A stretch of 64,000 bases of DNA from an uncultured Prevotellaceae bacterium (GCA_902790625.1 CADASP010000003.1:1-64000); one strand, 5' to 3'; counted from the stretch's first letter, positions 31,074-40,569 are shown. Notes: generated by a model from the letters alone, not told the origin. Numbers and translations: made by a program.

Positions 31074-34000
31074 ATGATTACTACGATGAAAAAACAACCG
31101 ACAAGACTGAGTGCCCTGTGCCTGATGCTGCTCTTCAGCGCCATGGGCATGGCCGAAACCATCACGGCCACGTGGGACTATGCTAACGCCGATGTGATGG
31201 CCGCCACGATCGCCCTCTCGGGCAGCAACGAGGCTGGCACCGTGAAGGCTGTTGAAGACAATGGCGTGCTGATGACCGTCGAGGCCAACGGTGCCAACTT
31301 TCGCAACAACGGCAACAACATCCAGGTGCGCACGGGTGCCGTGTTCAAGATTCCCGTGAGGAACGCCGGCGACGTCGTCAGCGTGAAGGGCTACCCCAAC
31401 TACTCCTACTACACCATCGGCAGCAACTCCACCGAAATCACCAACACCAACGACAACCCCGTCACCGAGTACACGGCTACGGTGGTCGATGCCCAGCAGG
31501 GATTCGTGGCTGTCACCTCCACCAACGACAACAACTACTTCCTCTGCCTCTCGGTGCTGCAGAAGGCTCCGCAAGACAAGGTGACGCTCACGGATGAACC
31601 CGCCACGGCCATTTTCGCCTTCAACGAGGGCACCGAGGGCCAGACGGCCGATTTCGGCGATGCCGCCTCCTACTTCATCACCAGCAAGGTGACGTGGGGC
31701 AGCAACCTGAAGCTGAAGGGCAAGGACAACAAGGGCCTTGGCCAGACGCAGTTCGAACCCTTCGAGCAGCAGAACGAGCCGTCGGGCGGCACCGCTGCCG
31801 ACGAGAGCAACGCCATCCGCTTCCTCATCCAGCCCGGCTTCGGCTTCGCCTTCACGCCCACCAAGGTGTCGGTGAAGACCACCCGCTACGGCACCGACAA
31901 CGGACTCATCGACCTCTCGTGGGAGAACCCCGACAAGACCACCGTAGCACTGGCCGTCGGCGTGAAGCCCAACCGCGACAGCGGCAACAATCCCGCCAAT
32001 CCCGATGAGCAGGGACTGAAATTCAGCGACCTGAGCTACGAGGTGACAGGTGCCACGCCCGCCGAGGGCACCTGCGGTCTGCTCATCAACCTCTACCACC
32101 TGCAAAGCGGCAAGCAGATTGGCTTCTCCGACATCGTCATCGAGGGCTATCTCAACGGCACCGAGAAGGACGTGCCCGTGCTGGCCACCCTCACCATCAA
32201 CGGACAGGAATACACTGCCGCAGAGATTTTCGACACCGCCTACGAGGCCGACTTCGAACTGTCGAAGACCGCTCCCATGGTGAGCGCCGCAAACCCCATC
32301 AGCGTCACGGCTGCCATCGGCGAGGTGGGCACCATCACCTATCAGGGCGACGACACGCACTGCCTGGTCACCATCCCCATGCTGAGCGAGGGCAACCAGG
32401 TGGACTATGTGCTCAACGTGGTGCAGAAGCCCGACTTCACGCTCTACTATATCAGTCCCGAGGACGGGCAGACCGTGCTCACCACACAGCAGGTGGAGAA
32501 GGACGCACCCATCGGCTTCTTCCAGGGCGATGTCATGTCGAACTACGGCATTCCTGAGGGCTACGCCATGCGCGGCTGGTTTGTGCGTAGCGATGGTGGT
32601 CGCAAGTACACTGTCAGCGACATCGTCACCAGCGACCTCTACCTCTATGGCTATTGCACCGAGATAGAGACCGTGAGCACCTACAAGAAGTACACCTTCG
32701 ACCTCACCTCGCCCACCTTCTACGCCGAAGACCACGAGGCCTTCAACCCCACGGGCGACGGATTTTACTACCACGACGCCCAGCACGGATGGGCCTTCCA
32801 CAAGGACAACAAGATCGACCTGCTCGTGGGTCCGAAGGCCGTTGTCTCCGTCACGCTCTGCCGCTATGGCAATGCTGGCGATATCGTCATCACCCAGAAC
32901 GGCGAGACCATCGGCACCCTGCCCGGCAAGAACAACGACGACACCGACGGCGAGATAGTGGCCTTCAACTACGAGGGCGATGGTGGCACCATCACGCTCA
33001 ACCTGAACACCGAAGGCGAGATGTACCTGCACGGCGTGAAGATTGTGAACACCGCTGAGGTGAACTACGAGAGCCAGGGCAGCTGGTACTTCGTGAAGGC
33101 TGGCGATGCTGGCAGCTTCATCGACGTGCTCGAGGTGGTGAACGGCAAGAACGCCAGCCGCGATGCCGAGCGTGCCTTCATCTTCCTGCCCGACGGCACT
33201 TACGACCTGCGCCAGACGGTGAAGACCGCCATCAGCGGCCACAACATCTCCATCATCGGACAATCGGTCGACGGCACCATCATCACCACCAAGCCCGACA
33301 AGAGCATCGAGGGCCTGGGTAGCGCCGACATGCTGCAGAACAGCGGCTCGAACCTCTACCTGCAAGACCTGACGCTGAAGAACGCCCTCGACTACTACAA
33401 CGCTGGCTCGGCAGGGCGCGCCGCCGTGTTGCAGGATGCCGGCACGCGCACCATCGGCAAGAACGTGCGCATGCTCTCCTATCAGGACACCTACTACAGC
33501 TCGAACGCCAACCAGCAGGCCTACTGGGAGGACTGCGACATCCACGGCACCGTCGACTTCATCTGCGGCGGCGGCGACGTGCGCTTCCAGAACACCACCA
33601 TCTCGCTGGAACCTCGCGCACTCAATGGCACCGGCAGCCGCACCATCACCGCTCCCACCACCAAGACGCAGTTTGGCTACGTCTTCGACGGATGCAAGGT
33701 GGTCGACCTGGCCGAGGGCAAGGGCAACTGGAACTACGGGCGCACCTGGCAGAACCAGCCCGTCTGCGTCTACCTGAACACCACGCTCGACGCCAACGCA
33801 CAGAGCACCCTCATCGCCAGCCGATGGATTGAGAAGGGCATGAACAACACCGACCCGAAGCTCTTCGGCGAATACGCCACAAAGAGTGCTGCTGGCACCG
33901 ACATCACCCCCGCCAGCAACATCATCACCAGCTATGGCGGACAGTTCGAGACCATCCTCAGTGCCGAGCAGGCCGACGCCTTTGCCTACGACAAGATGTT

Positions 34001-34394
34001 CACCGACTGGAATCCCGCCCTCCTGGCCAAGCAGGCCGACGGCATCAGCAAGGCTATCTATCAGGATGGTCAAGTGGTGCTGACGGTGGCCGAAGCGGAG
34101 CATCCCAACCGTATGTTTGCCCTGTTCAAGAATGGCCAGCTGGTGGAGCTTTCTGAGCAGACCACCTTCGACATCACCATCGACCCCGCCGTCGACGAAC
34201 TCACCGTGCGCGAGTCGAACACCATGGGCGGTCTCTGTCCTCCCATCCATGTCGAAGGCACCACCACGGGCATCAACGATGTTCAGCCCTCCACCTTCCA
34301 CCTCTCTCCCTCCACCTTCAACCTGCAGGGCATGCGAGTGGAGAAGGCCGAGCATGGCATCTTCATCATCAACGGCAAGAAAGTGGTGAAGTGA
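31074..34394 (+). CDS. Secreted pectinesterase (CE8) with long N-terminal beta-sandwich region
   Basis: An 1106-aa exported protein. The last third (about 685-1000) is a CE8 pectin methylesterase: the QDTYY motif near residue 804, the catalytic Asp in GTVDFICGGGD near 827, and Arg in YGRTWQNQP near 889. The enzyme removes methyl groups from homogalacturonan so that the GH28 and PL1 partners can act. The first 650 residues contain at least three beta-rich domains with no family I recognise, possibly carbohydrate-binding. It ends with FNLQGMRV...GIFIINGKKVVK. The start may instead be the ATG at 31086, which gives a more typical signal peptide (MKKQPTRLSALCLMLLF). It is 33 bp after the pectate lyase stop, the last gene of the operon. 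Confidence 0.88.
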   Translation: MITTMKKQPTRLSALCLMLLFSAMGMAETITATWDYANADVMAATIALSGSNEAGTVKAVEDNGVLMTVEANGANFRNNGNNIQVRTGAVFKIPVRNAGDVVSVKGYPNYSYYTIGSNSTEITNTNDNPVTEYTATVVDAQQGFVAVTSTNDNNYFLCLSVLQKAPQDKVTLTDEPATAIFAFNEGTEGQTADFGDAASYFITSKVTWGSNLKLKGKDNKGLGQTQFEPFEQQNEPSGGTAADESNAIRFLIQPGFGFAFTPTKVSVKTTRYGTDNGLIDLSWENPDKTTVALAVGVKPNRDSGNNPANPDEQGLKFSDLSYEVTGATPAEGTCGLLINLYHLQSGKQIGFSDIVIEGYLNGTEKDVPVLATLTINGQEYTAAEIFDTAYEADFELSKTAPMVSAANPISVTAAIGEVGTITYQGDDTHCLVTIPMLSEGNQVDYVLNVVQKPDFTLYYISPEDGQTVLTTQQVEKDAPIGFFQGDVMSNYGIPEGYAMRGWFVRSDGGRKYTVSDIVTSDLYLYGYCTEIETVSTYKKYTFDLTSPTFYAEDHEAFNPTGDGFYYHDAQHGWAFHKDNKIDLLVGPKAVVSVTLCRYGNAGDIVITQNGETIGTLPGKNNDDTDGEIVAFNYEGDGGTITLNLNTEGEMYLHGVKIVNTAEVNYESQGSWYFVKAGDAGSFIDVLEVVNGKNASRDAERAFIFLPDGTYDLRQTVKTAISGHNISIIGQSVDGTIITTKPDKSIEGLGSADMLQNSGSNLYLQDLTLKNALDYYNAGSAGRAAVLQDAGTRTIGKNVRMLSYQDTYYSSNANQQAYWEDCDIHGTVDFICGGGDVRFQNTTISLEPRALNGTGSRTITAPTTKTQFGYVFDGCKVVDLAEGKGNWNYGRTWQNQPVCVYLNTTLDANAQSTLIASRWIEKGMNNTDPKLFGEYATKSAAGTDITPASNIITSYGGQFETILSAEQADAFAYDKMFTDWNPALLAKQADGISKAIYQDGQVVLTVAEAEHPNRMFALFKNGQLVELSEQTTFDITIDPAVDELTVRESNTMGGLCPPIHVEGTTTGINDVQPSTFHLSPSTFNLQGMRVEKAEHGIFIINGKKVVK

Positions 34395-34412
34395 TGTTCC
34401 CCCCGCAGGGTG

Positions 34413-34479
34413 CAGACCTTGTGTCCGTCCGCAACAGCAGAGGTTGCTCTTTTCTGCTTGCGGACAGACACAAGGTCTG
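34413..34479. terminator. Hairpin 18 bp after the pectin operon
   Basis: CAGACCTTGTGTCCGTCCGC pairs with GCGGACAGACACAAGGTCTG across a 27-nt loop (34413-34479), one mismatch. It is the same palindrome family as 22075-22143 and 35834-35902. It may end the operon, although it lacks a long T-run. Confidence 0.5.
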
Positions 34480-34517
34480 TTCTTACATTCTCAGCTGTCT
34501 ATTATATTGACAACGAT

Positions 34518-34588
34518 TTTTACGAGATTTGTCGAAGACCCACCAGGAACGCAGTAATTAAACGAATTTCATGCGGCTTATTGACTCG
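34518..34588 (+). repeat. Inner inverted repeat, right copy
   Basis: TTTTACGAGATTTGTCGAAG then CGCAGTAATTAAACGAATTT and CATGCGG; the reverse complement of 24085-24152 with about five mismatches. Confidence 0.85.
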
Positions 34589-34706
34589 CTTGTATAATAA
34601 TTCGTTAAATGGCTATCCGCTATCAGGGGATTGAGACGCTGAAAGGCTACGGGCAGACGAGCTTCGTTCGGGAACGGGCATCTCCGCTGGTTGCGGATAA
34701 TCATAT

Positions 34707-34854
34707 ATATGAGTCCACTCCGAAAACCCTTCTCCACAGAATAACAACCCAAAAACAATGCGCAGCCGCTCCCCTCCCCGTAAGGGCAGGGTTCAAGAGG
34801 GGAAGGGCTGCGCCGTCTTTCACGACAATATTGGTTTTCGGAGTAGACTCATAT
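34707..34854. mobile_element. MITE-like element, 148 bp with 22-bp terminal inverted repeats
   Basis: The left end ATATGAGTCCACTCCGAAAA and CC (34707-34728) and the right end, its reverse complement with one mismatch (34833-34854), enclose 104 bp that contain a further GC-rich palindrome. There is no coding capacity. It sits immediately beside the end of repeat copy B. Confidence 0.6.
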
Positions 34855-34855
34855 C

Positions 34856-35935
34856 TTTATTTACTGTCGAAACAAGAATGTTAAATATCGGAACAGTTCT
34901 GCCAGGACGGTGAGACGGAAAGATATTGACAAAAATGGCCATTTAACCCCTCCATAATTCAAAAATTCTGCGCGAGAAAACTTTTGGTCGAAAATTTTTG
35001 AATTTTGAGAGGGTTTGCCAAATGATTGTCATTCAGTCGATTGTGACGGATTTGGCGAAAAAAGGGCATTGCTGGCTTCAAAAAGTCAACGCCGAAAAAA
35101 AATTTGGCGTTGCCGTTTTATTTTTTTGCGTGCTTACAAAACCGCGAAAGGGCACCAAATAGAGGCTAAAAACGTGCACAAAACCATGGTGTGTGTGCAA
35201 GAATTTGGCTTTTTCCCCTCGGTTTTCTATCTGATGAGGGTTGAAAAATGCTCCCGTACGGGCATTTTTCGCGCTAGATTGCCTCGCAACCGTGAACAAA
35301 TTTTGTTTTGAAAAATATTGACAACCTTTCCGATTTCTATCCATCGGGTGTTCAATTTCGTAACAACTCAAAAAAACTTTTTTTCTGTTTTTCTTGTTTT
35401 TCTCTGTTTTCAAAATCCAGCTGAGCGGCATAGGTAATTCTTCGTTAGGAAAACAGATAAAAACAAAAAATACAGATAAAAACCTTTTAGACTTGGTACA
35501 GTTGAAGACGCTGAAAGCGTCTCCTCTCAATAGCCGTAGGTCGAAACGACCTGCGGATATAACGGCAAAGATACATCGACCCTGAAGGGGTCGCCGCTCA
35601 ATAGACGTAGGTCGGAACAACCTGTGGAAACAAGCACGGGCGACCCCTTCAGGGTCGTTATTACTCCGTACCTGCCATCCGCAGGTCGTACCGACCTACG
35701 GCTATTGAGAGGAGACGGCTTCACCGTCTTTTCAACCGTAGGTTGTAATCATTTCCTGTTTTTCTTGTTCTTCCCTGTTTTTCAAAATCCAACTGAGCGG
35801 GGTGCGTTCAGTCGGATTCATGCGTAACATTCGGTAGGGACGGACGTTGTGTCCGTCCGCGTGGGTAAATTGCTTGCGGACGGACACAAGGTCCGTCCCT
35901 ACGGTGCCGTTCGGTCGGCAAACCTGGCGGAGCGG
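34856..35935 (+). repeat. Long non-coding repeat, copy B
   Basis: Colinear with the reverse complement of copy A over its whole length but about 200 bp longer because of a nested palindromic insertion at about 35518-35715. The conserved middle block, the AAGTCAACGCC hairpin, both CTGAGCGG units and the GGACGGACACAA hairpin (35834-35902) are all present. It extends to 35935. Confidence 0.85.
35518..35715. repeat. Nested palindromic insertion inside repeat copy B
   Basis: Arms begin GTCTCCTCTCAATAGCCGTAG and ACGACCTGCGGAT on the left and mirror these on the right, with an inner pair CGACCCTGAAGGGGTCG / CGACCCCTTCAGGGTCG. Copy A has no counterpart and joins directly across this point. Confidence 0.8.
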
Positions 35936-36070
35936 TCGAACGGTAAGTGCCCCCCAGCCGCTCCCCTTGCAGGGGGCCGGGGAGCGGCAGACATACTCAG
36001 ATGAGATGCGTAAAAATATTAGGGTAGGATTTTTCACCCTGCCCTAACATTTCAAGTTTTATTTGACGAA
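35936..36070. other. Intergenic with small GC-rich palindrome
   Basis: GCCGCTCCCCTTGCAGG paired with GGGGAGCGGC (about 35957-35988) is the only structure seen before the carboxylesterase stop. Confidence 0.4.
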
Positions 36071-37627
36071 TCACCTTCTGGTCGGTGCGCCGGGAGCACC
36101 AGCGCCACCGCCGGGGAATCCGAAGCCGAAGCCCTGCTGAGGTGCTTTTTCTGGCTCGCCGAAGAAGGATGCCTCGGCATCCTTGTCGTTCAGCTTAAAG
36201 ACCATGAACTTGGGGTTCTGCTCGGTGCAGGGTGCCCATGCACCGCCGTTCTTGCCGTTGGGGTCGCTGTACTTGGCGAAGTTGGTCCAGGCAGTGAGCA
36301 TTTTTTCACTCAGGTCCCAGTCGCCCTTGGTCCAGGGTCGCCAACAGTGCTTCAGGCTCTTGAACACAAACCAGAGGTCGCTACTGTGGAAGGCGCCACG
36401 AAGACGCTGCGTCACTTCGGGGTGCGAGCCGTCGTCGGGCAGGGGACGGGCAAACTGGTAGGCCCATGCCTTGCCGCCCTTCTGGGCGCGCACCTTGCAG
36501 AACTCTGCGATGTTGGGTGCCATGTTGCCCATGTCGTTCAGCGTGAAGCCAATCATGTAGGGCACGTCGGCCAGGGTGCCCTCGCGGGTGGCATCGTCGA
36601 AGCTCTTCACGCTGACATAACCGTCGAGCATCGGCATGAAGCCCATGCCCATGCGCATCATGCCCCCGAAGCCGCCCTGCTGCTGGCCGGCGCTGTTCAC
36701 CTGCTGGTAGATGGTGGGCAGTGCGAAGACGGTCTCGGTGCTGGCCTGACGCATCTTCTGCAGGTCGGTCATGCCAGCCCAGTCAAACATCTTCTTGGCG
36801 TTGGCGGCAGCGTCCTCGATGCTTCCGCCACTGTAGCGTCCACCCATCATGCCGCCGCCATTGGGGTTGGGGATGGCGAGGCCCTGGGCACTCATGATGA
36901 CGGCCTTGTGGAAGAGGCCGCGAGCCAGGGGACTCTCGCACAGCGTGCGCACACTGCCACCGCCGGCACTCTGTCCGAAGATGGTGACGTTGTTGGGGTC
37001 GCCGCCAAACTGGGCGATGTTCTTCTTAATCCACTTCAGGGCCTCAATCTGGTCGAGGATGCCGTAGTTGCCCGACACCTTGTTGGGGCTTTCTTCGGCC
37101 AGTGCGGGATGGACGAGGAATCCAAAGATGCCCAGGCGGTAGTTGATGGAGACGAGCACCACGTCCTTGGCGCCCCACTCCTGTCCGTCGAACTCAGGCT
37201 CGGAGCCGAAGCCCTCGCGATAGCCGCCACCATGGATCCACAGCGCCACGGGCAGCTTCTTGTTCACTTGTCCGGGGGCCTTCGTCCATACGTTCAGATA
37301 CAGGCAGTCCTCGCTGAAGGCGGCCTCCTTGCCATAGCCCCACTCGGTGTAGTAGCCGCCCGTGTATTGGATGGCCTGATAGCTGGGGCGCCCGAAGGTG
37401 TCGCAGAGCTTCACGCCCTTCCAGGGCACCACGGGCTGCGGAGCCTTCCAGCGGTTTTCGCGGATGGGGGGAGCGGCGTAGGGGATGCCACGATAGACGT
37501 ACACGTCGGGGTGGTCGTCGGCCAAGACGCCTTGCACCTTACCACCCTCGATGTTCAACACTGGGTTAACGGCTGCATGGGCAGATGCTGCCACCATGAG
37601 CAGAAGAGATAGAAACAGTTTTTTCAT
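36071..37627 (-). CDS. Secreted type B carboxylesterase
   Basis: A 518-aa alpha/beta-hydrolase of the carboxylesterase type B family (PF00135; PnbA-like), exported by MKKLFLSLLLMVAASAHA. Present are the oxyanion-hole motif WIHGGGYREGFG, the SEDCLYLNVWTK signature, the nucleophile in TIFGQSAGGGSV, and the histidine in RGAFHSSDLWFVF. Two Gly/Met-rich stretches (GGGMMGGRYSGG and QQQGGFGGMMRMGMGF) flank the cap region, and the last 30 residues are Gly/Pro/Ala-rich. It probably cleaves esters on plant glycans or phenolics, but the substrate is unknown. It follows the 869-aa secreted protein by 18 bp and is probably co-transcribed with it. Confidence 0.88.
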   Translation of the reverse strand: MKKLFLSLLLMVAASAHAAVNPVLNIEGGKVQGVLADDHPDVYVYRGIPYAAPPIRENRWKAPQPVVPWKGVKLCDTFGRPSYQAIQYTGGYYTEWGYGKEAAFSEDCLYLNVWTKAPGQVNKKLPVALWIHGGGYREGFGSEPEFDGQEWGAKDVVLVSINYRLGIFGFLVHPALAEESPNKVSGNYGILDQIEALKWIKKNIAQFGGDPNNVTIFGQSAGGGSVRTLCESPLARGLFHKAVIMSAQGLAIPNPNGGGMMGGRYSGGSIEDAAANAKKMFDWAGMTDLQKMRQASTETVFALPTIYQQVNSAGQQQGGFGGMMRMGMGFMPMLDGYVSVKSFDDATREGTLADVPYMIGFTLNDMGNMAPNIAEFCKVRAQKGGKAWAYQFARPLPDDGSHPEVTQRLRGAFHSSDLWFVFKSLKHCWRPWTKGDWDLSEKMLTAWTNFAKYSDPNGKNGGAWAPCTEQNPKFMVFKLNDKDAEASFFGEPEKAPQQGFGFGFPGGGAGAPGAPTRR

Positions 37628-37645
37628 AACGTTCTAATCATATAA

Positions 37646-40255
37646 TCACTTCACCACCACTTTGCGACCGTTCTGGATGAAGACGCCCTTCTTAGGAGCA
37701 GCGACGCGCACGCCCTGCATGTTGTAGATGGGTTGAACGTTGAACGTTGAACGTTGAACGTCGCTGATGCCAGTGGTGACGTCCTTCACCTCGAGGGGCA
37801 TGAATTCGTATTTGTCATAGTCGAACGACAAGAATGGGCTGTCATCGTCGACGATGAAGGCGAAACCGGTGATTTCGGTGACGGTGGCACCGTCGCCACC
37901 AGCACTAAAGGCGCTCTCTGCCACGTTGAAGGCATCGTTGACATAGACCTCAGTACCGTTGTCGTCGGAAAGATAGTAATCGCTATAACCGTCTTCATCC
38001 ACGAACTTGAGCTTCAGACCGGAGAGTTTCACCAGCCGCATCACGTTGCCCTCCTCGAAGGCCTCGGCAAACGAAGACAGAGCCTTGGGCTGGGGAGCCT
38101 CGCCACCTGCCACCACCTCGATGCTTTCAGCCTGGCTGAACCCAGAAACGAGGAGCTGCGGGAAGAGAAGGTTGACATAGTTGCCAGTGAACGAGCCCTT
38201 CAGCTGATTGCCAGCCTCCACGCTGACACCCTCGGGCACCTGCATGAGCAGACCGGCAGTATTGTCCTCTACGAGGGCATAATCGCCATTGGTCCAGCTG
38301 ACGATGGTGGGCTGGGCAAACTGCAGCGTGGCTGGTGTTCCGTCGGTAATGGGCAGTGCCTCGAGCGAAGCGATGTCGGTGTAGGCTTCAGCATCGGCAA
38401 AGATCAGCTTCACATAGCCGACGCCGTAGGTATCCCACTCGCCATCCTCTAAATTGAGGTAGGCAACCCCAGCGGGGATGAAGTCGGTCTCGGCGGCCAC
38501 AGGGGCATCGTAGGGGAAGAAGCCGAATGCCTCGCCGTAAGTGTATTCGTATGTATCCCAGTCAATGCCGGTGATGACGGTGCCCAGTGCCAAGCGTGCT
38601 GGCCCAGAGACAAACTCGCCCATCGCGGTCTTCACCATGGCGTAGAGGTCTTGGTCTTCGTCGGCCACCACAAAGTCGTTGGTGACATCCAACTCATCCA
38701 CCTCATCCACCACGGGCACGGTGTAGGAGGCCAGCGCGTCGGCCTTCAGCAGCACGGGAGTGCCTTCGGGCACCTCGGCGACAGACATCAGGGTGACACT
38801 CTCCACCTCACCGTAGTTGTTGCGGTTCTTGGTGCCCACGTATGCCTTGACGCCCTCCACGCCGGTGAAGTCAAGATTGTAGGGCGCACCTACCATAGCA
38901 TAGTAGCTGGTTCCGTCAGTAGTTGCTATTCCAGCCTCTACCAGCTTGTTGAAGTCCAGCTCCATCTCGTCGGGTTCGAAGTTCAAGTCGAAATCGTAGA
39001 CCGCAATCTTCGTCACGGCGTTGCCCTTGATGAGTTCGAATCCCAGCAGTCCGTCCTCCTCCATGAGGTAGAGGGCGTGGCCGATGGCCTGGCTGTAAGC
39101 GGTCTTCTCTGCACCATCGTCAGGGCGCACGGGGTCGTTCTTGCTGCCCGTGTAGAAGCCATCGCCGGTGTAGAAGATTTCAACATACTGGCCTGCCTTG
39201 GCTTTGACGGCGGCACAGCGGCCGGCACCCGATGCGAGCACGAGTCCCTGTCCGTCTACGATGCTCCAGCCCTTGCCACCGCTGAGGACAGCCTGCACGG
39301 CAATGTCTTCCAGACCCTCGTTGGTGAGGAAGAACACATTGTTGGTCTTCTTGTTGCCTTCGTTCCAGATGAGGCCAGCAGGTTCGCTGCCGATGGTGAG
39401 GGTGACGTCGCCCATCTGGGTGAAGTCGTACTCCTTCACCAGATTATAGTCGGCAGGGTCGAACTCCGTCACCATGAGTTGCATGCTGCCAAAGACGCTG
39501 GCATCCTCGTCCCACACATTGTCGATGGTGCAAAGGCCAGTGGAGACGGCGGTCACCACGCCATCCTCGCTCACCGTGGCCACCTCAGGCAGACCACTCT
39601 CCCAGTGGGTGTTGAAGTTGGCGGGATCGACATGTGCCGACACCTTATAGGTCTCGCCCACGAGGAGTGCCAGGTCGTTGGGTGTCACCGTGATGGTGGG
39701 CTGGGTGGCATCGGGACGGCTCCAGTCGATGGCCCACGAGGCGTTGACCTGTGTGCCTTCGGCATTGCTGTTGTCGAAGTAGAGGGTGATGGTCTCGGTG
39801 GCTGCAATGTTCTCTACGAAGAGTTCAGCAGCCACGTCCGAGTTCTTGTCGGGGAATTGTCCGCCGGTGAACGGCACTTCCACACCGTCCACTTCCACCT
39901 TTGTCACATCGATGAAGCGGTCGATGCTCTCGTCTTTCCTGGCATAGTTGCCCACGCCAGCCATGTAGAGGCGTGTGATGGTGTAGTTGGGGCGCACGGT
40001 GAAGGTGAGGGTGCCGCCACTGGTGCCGGTGCGGAACTTCAGGCCCTTGCTGGTCATGGGCGGCTTCTGCAGCGACCCCGTGCCAGCGATGAATCCGCCA
40101 TCGATGGTGAAGCTAACGCCCTCGGCGGTCACGTTCTTGTTGCCATTCTGCTGGTCGGCCTCGGTTTCCGAGCCTGTCTCAGCCATGGCGGTTCCAAACG
40201 ATAGCATTGCAGCCATGAGCAGCAATGCCGACTTCATTTTGTAAAACACTTTCAT
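37646..40255 (-). CDS. Large secreted protein with BIG2-like domain, unknown function
   Basis: An 869-aa exported protein (signal peptide MKVFYKMKSALLLMAAMLSFGTAMA) with no enzyme motif I recognise. Residues about 55-200 look like a beta-sandwich ending in ASWAIDWSRPD. A BIG2-type Ig-like domain follows (ITVTPNDLALLVGETYKV to about 275), then further beta-rich acidic regions. It ends with IYNMQGVRV...GVFIQNGRKVVVK, the tail motif of other secreted proteins here. The linker before the tail (DVQRSTFNVQ) is encoded by four TTCAACG heptamers (about 37733-37760). The start is the ATG at 40255; a promoter box lies at 40367-40374. It could be a binding or surface protein. Confidence 0.65.
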   Translation of the reverse strand: MKVFYKMKSALLLMAAMLSFGTAMAETGSETEADQQNGNKNVTAEGVSFTIDGGFIAGTGSLQKPPMTSKGLKFRTGTSGGTLTFTVRPNYTITRLYMAGVGNYARKDESIDRFIDVTKVEVDGVEVPFTGGQFPDKNSDVAAELFVENIAATETITLYFDNSNAEGTQVNASWAIDWSRPDATQPTITVTPNDLALLVGETYKVSAHVDPANFNTHWESGLPEVATVSEDGVVTAVSTGLCTIDNVWDEDASVFGSMQLMVTEFDPADYNLVKEYDFTQMGDVTLTIGSEPAGLIWNEGNKKTNNVFFLTNEGLEDIAVQAVLSGGKGWSIVDGQGLVLASGAGRCAAVKAKAGQYVEIFYTGDGFYTGSKNDPVRPDDGAEKTAYSQAIGHALYLMEEDGLLGFELIKGNAVTKIAVYDFDLNFEPDEMELDFNKLVEAGIATTDGTSYYAMVGAPYNLDFTGVEGVKAYVGTKNRNNYGEVESVTLMSVAEVPEGTPVLLKADALASYTVPVVDEVDELDVTNDFVVADEDQDLYAMVKTAMGEFVSGPARLALGTVITGIDWDTYEYTYGEAFGFFPYDAPVAAETDFIPAGVAYLNLEDGEWDTYGVGYVKLIFADAEAYTDIASLEALPITDGTPATLQFAQPTIVSWTNGDYALVEDNTAGLLMQVPEGVSVEAGNQLKGSFTGNYVNLLFPQLLVSGFSQAESIEVVAGGEAPQPKALSSFAEAFEEGNVMRLVKLSGLKLKFVDEDGYSDYYLSDDNGTEVYVNDAFNVAESAFSAGGDGATVTEITGFAFIVDDDSPFLSFDYDKYEFMPLEVKDVTTGISDVQRSTFNVQPIYNMQGVRVAAPKKGVFIQNGRKVVVK
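37733..37760. repeat. TTGAACG heptamers in frame inside the 869-aa protein gene
   Basis: Four consecutive 7-bp units (28 bp) encode the linker just upstream of the C-terminal tail. Confidence 0.85.
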
Positions 40256-40366
40256 AATGTTGTTAGTTTTAGTTAATAATTTATTTGGTGACAATGTGTT
40301 TTAGGACGATGAATATACGCATGGCCCAATCTGTGGAAGAATGCGCGAAGGCTTATCAATCCGCTA

Positions 40367-40374
40367 CAAAATTA
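40367..40374 (-). promoter_or_regulatory. -7 box of the 869-aa protein / carboxylesterase pair
   Basis: TAATTTTG on the minus strand, about 111 nt before the start at 40255. The 314-bp gap to paaK otherwise holds no gene. Confidence 0.45.
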
Positions 40375-40532
40375 GCACAATTATTTTAATTCCGCAATAT
40401 TTTGCCATTCTTTTTTTCCATTCTGAGCGCATTTCACCAGTCGCCACGACCTGTGTATAGCCGAAAATGGGGGCTGAGAAACAAAAAGCGAAAAAAAGGG
40501 GCGAAAATCTTGTCTGTTTGCTGAAAAATACC

Positions 40533-40540
40533 TACCTTTG
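40533..40540 (+). promoter_or_regulatory. -7 box of paaK
   Basis: TACCTTTG, 29 nt before the ATG at 40570. A TTTG lies only 12 bp upstream, too close for a standard -33 box. Confidence 0.5.
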
Positions 40541-40569
40541 CGGCACAGATTGCAAACAAAGACATCATA

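Noticed and set aside
30888..34355. 1155-aa minus-strand open frame opposite the CE8 gene
   Set aside because: It is an antisense artefact of GC-rich codon usage: Val/Gly/His/Asp-rich, with no motif. The CE8 gene has its catalytic residues on the other strand.
40511..40540. TTTG at 40517-40520 as the -33 box of paaK
   Set aside because: Spacing to the -7 box is only 12 bp, against 19-20 bp in the other promoters here.
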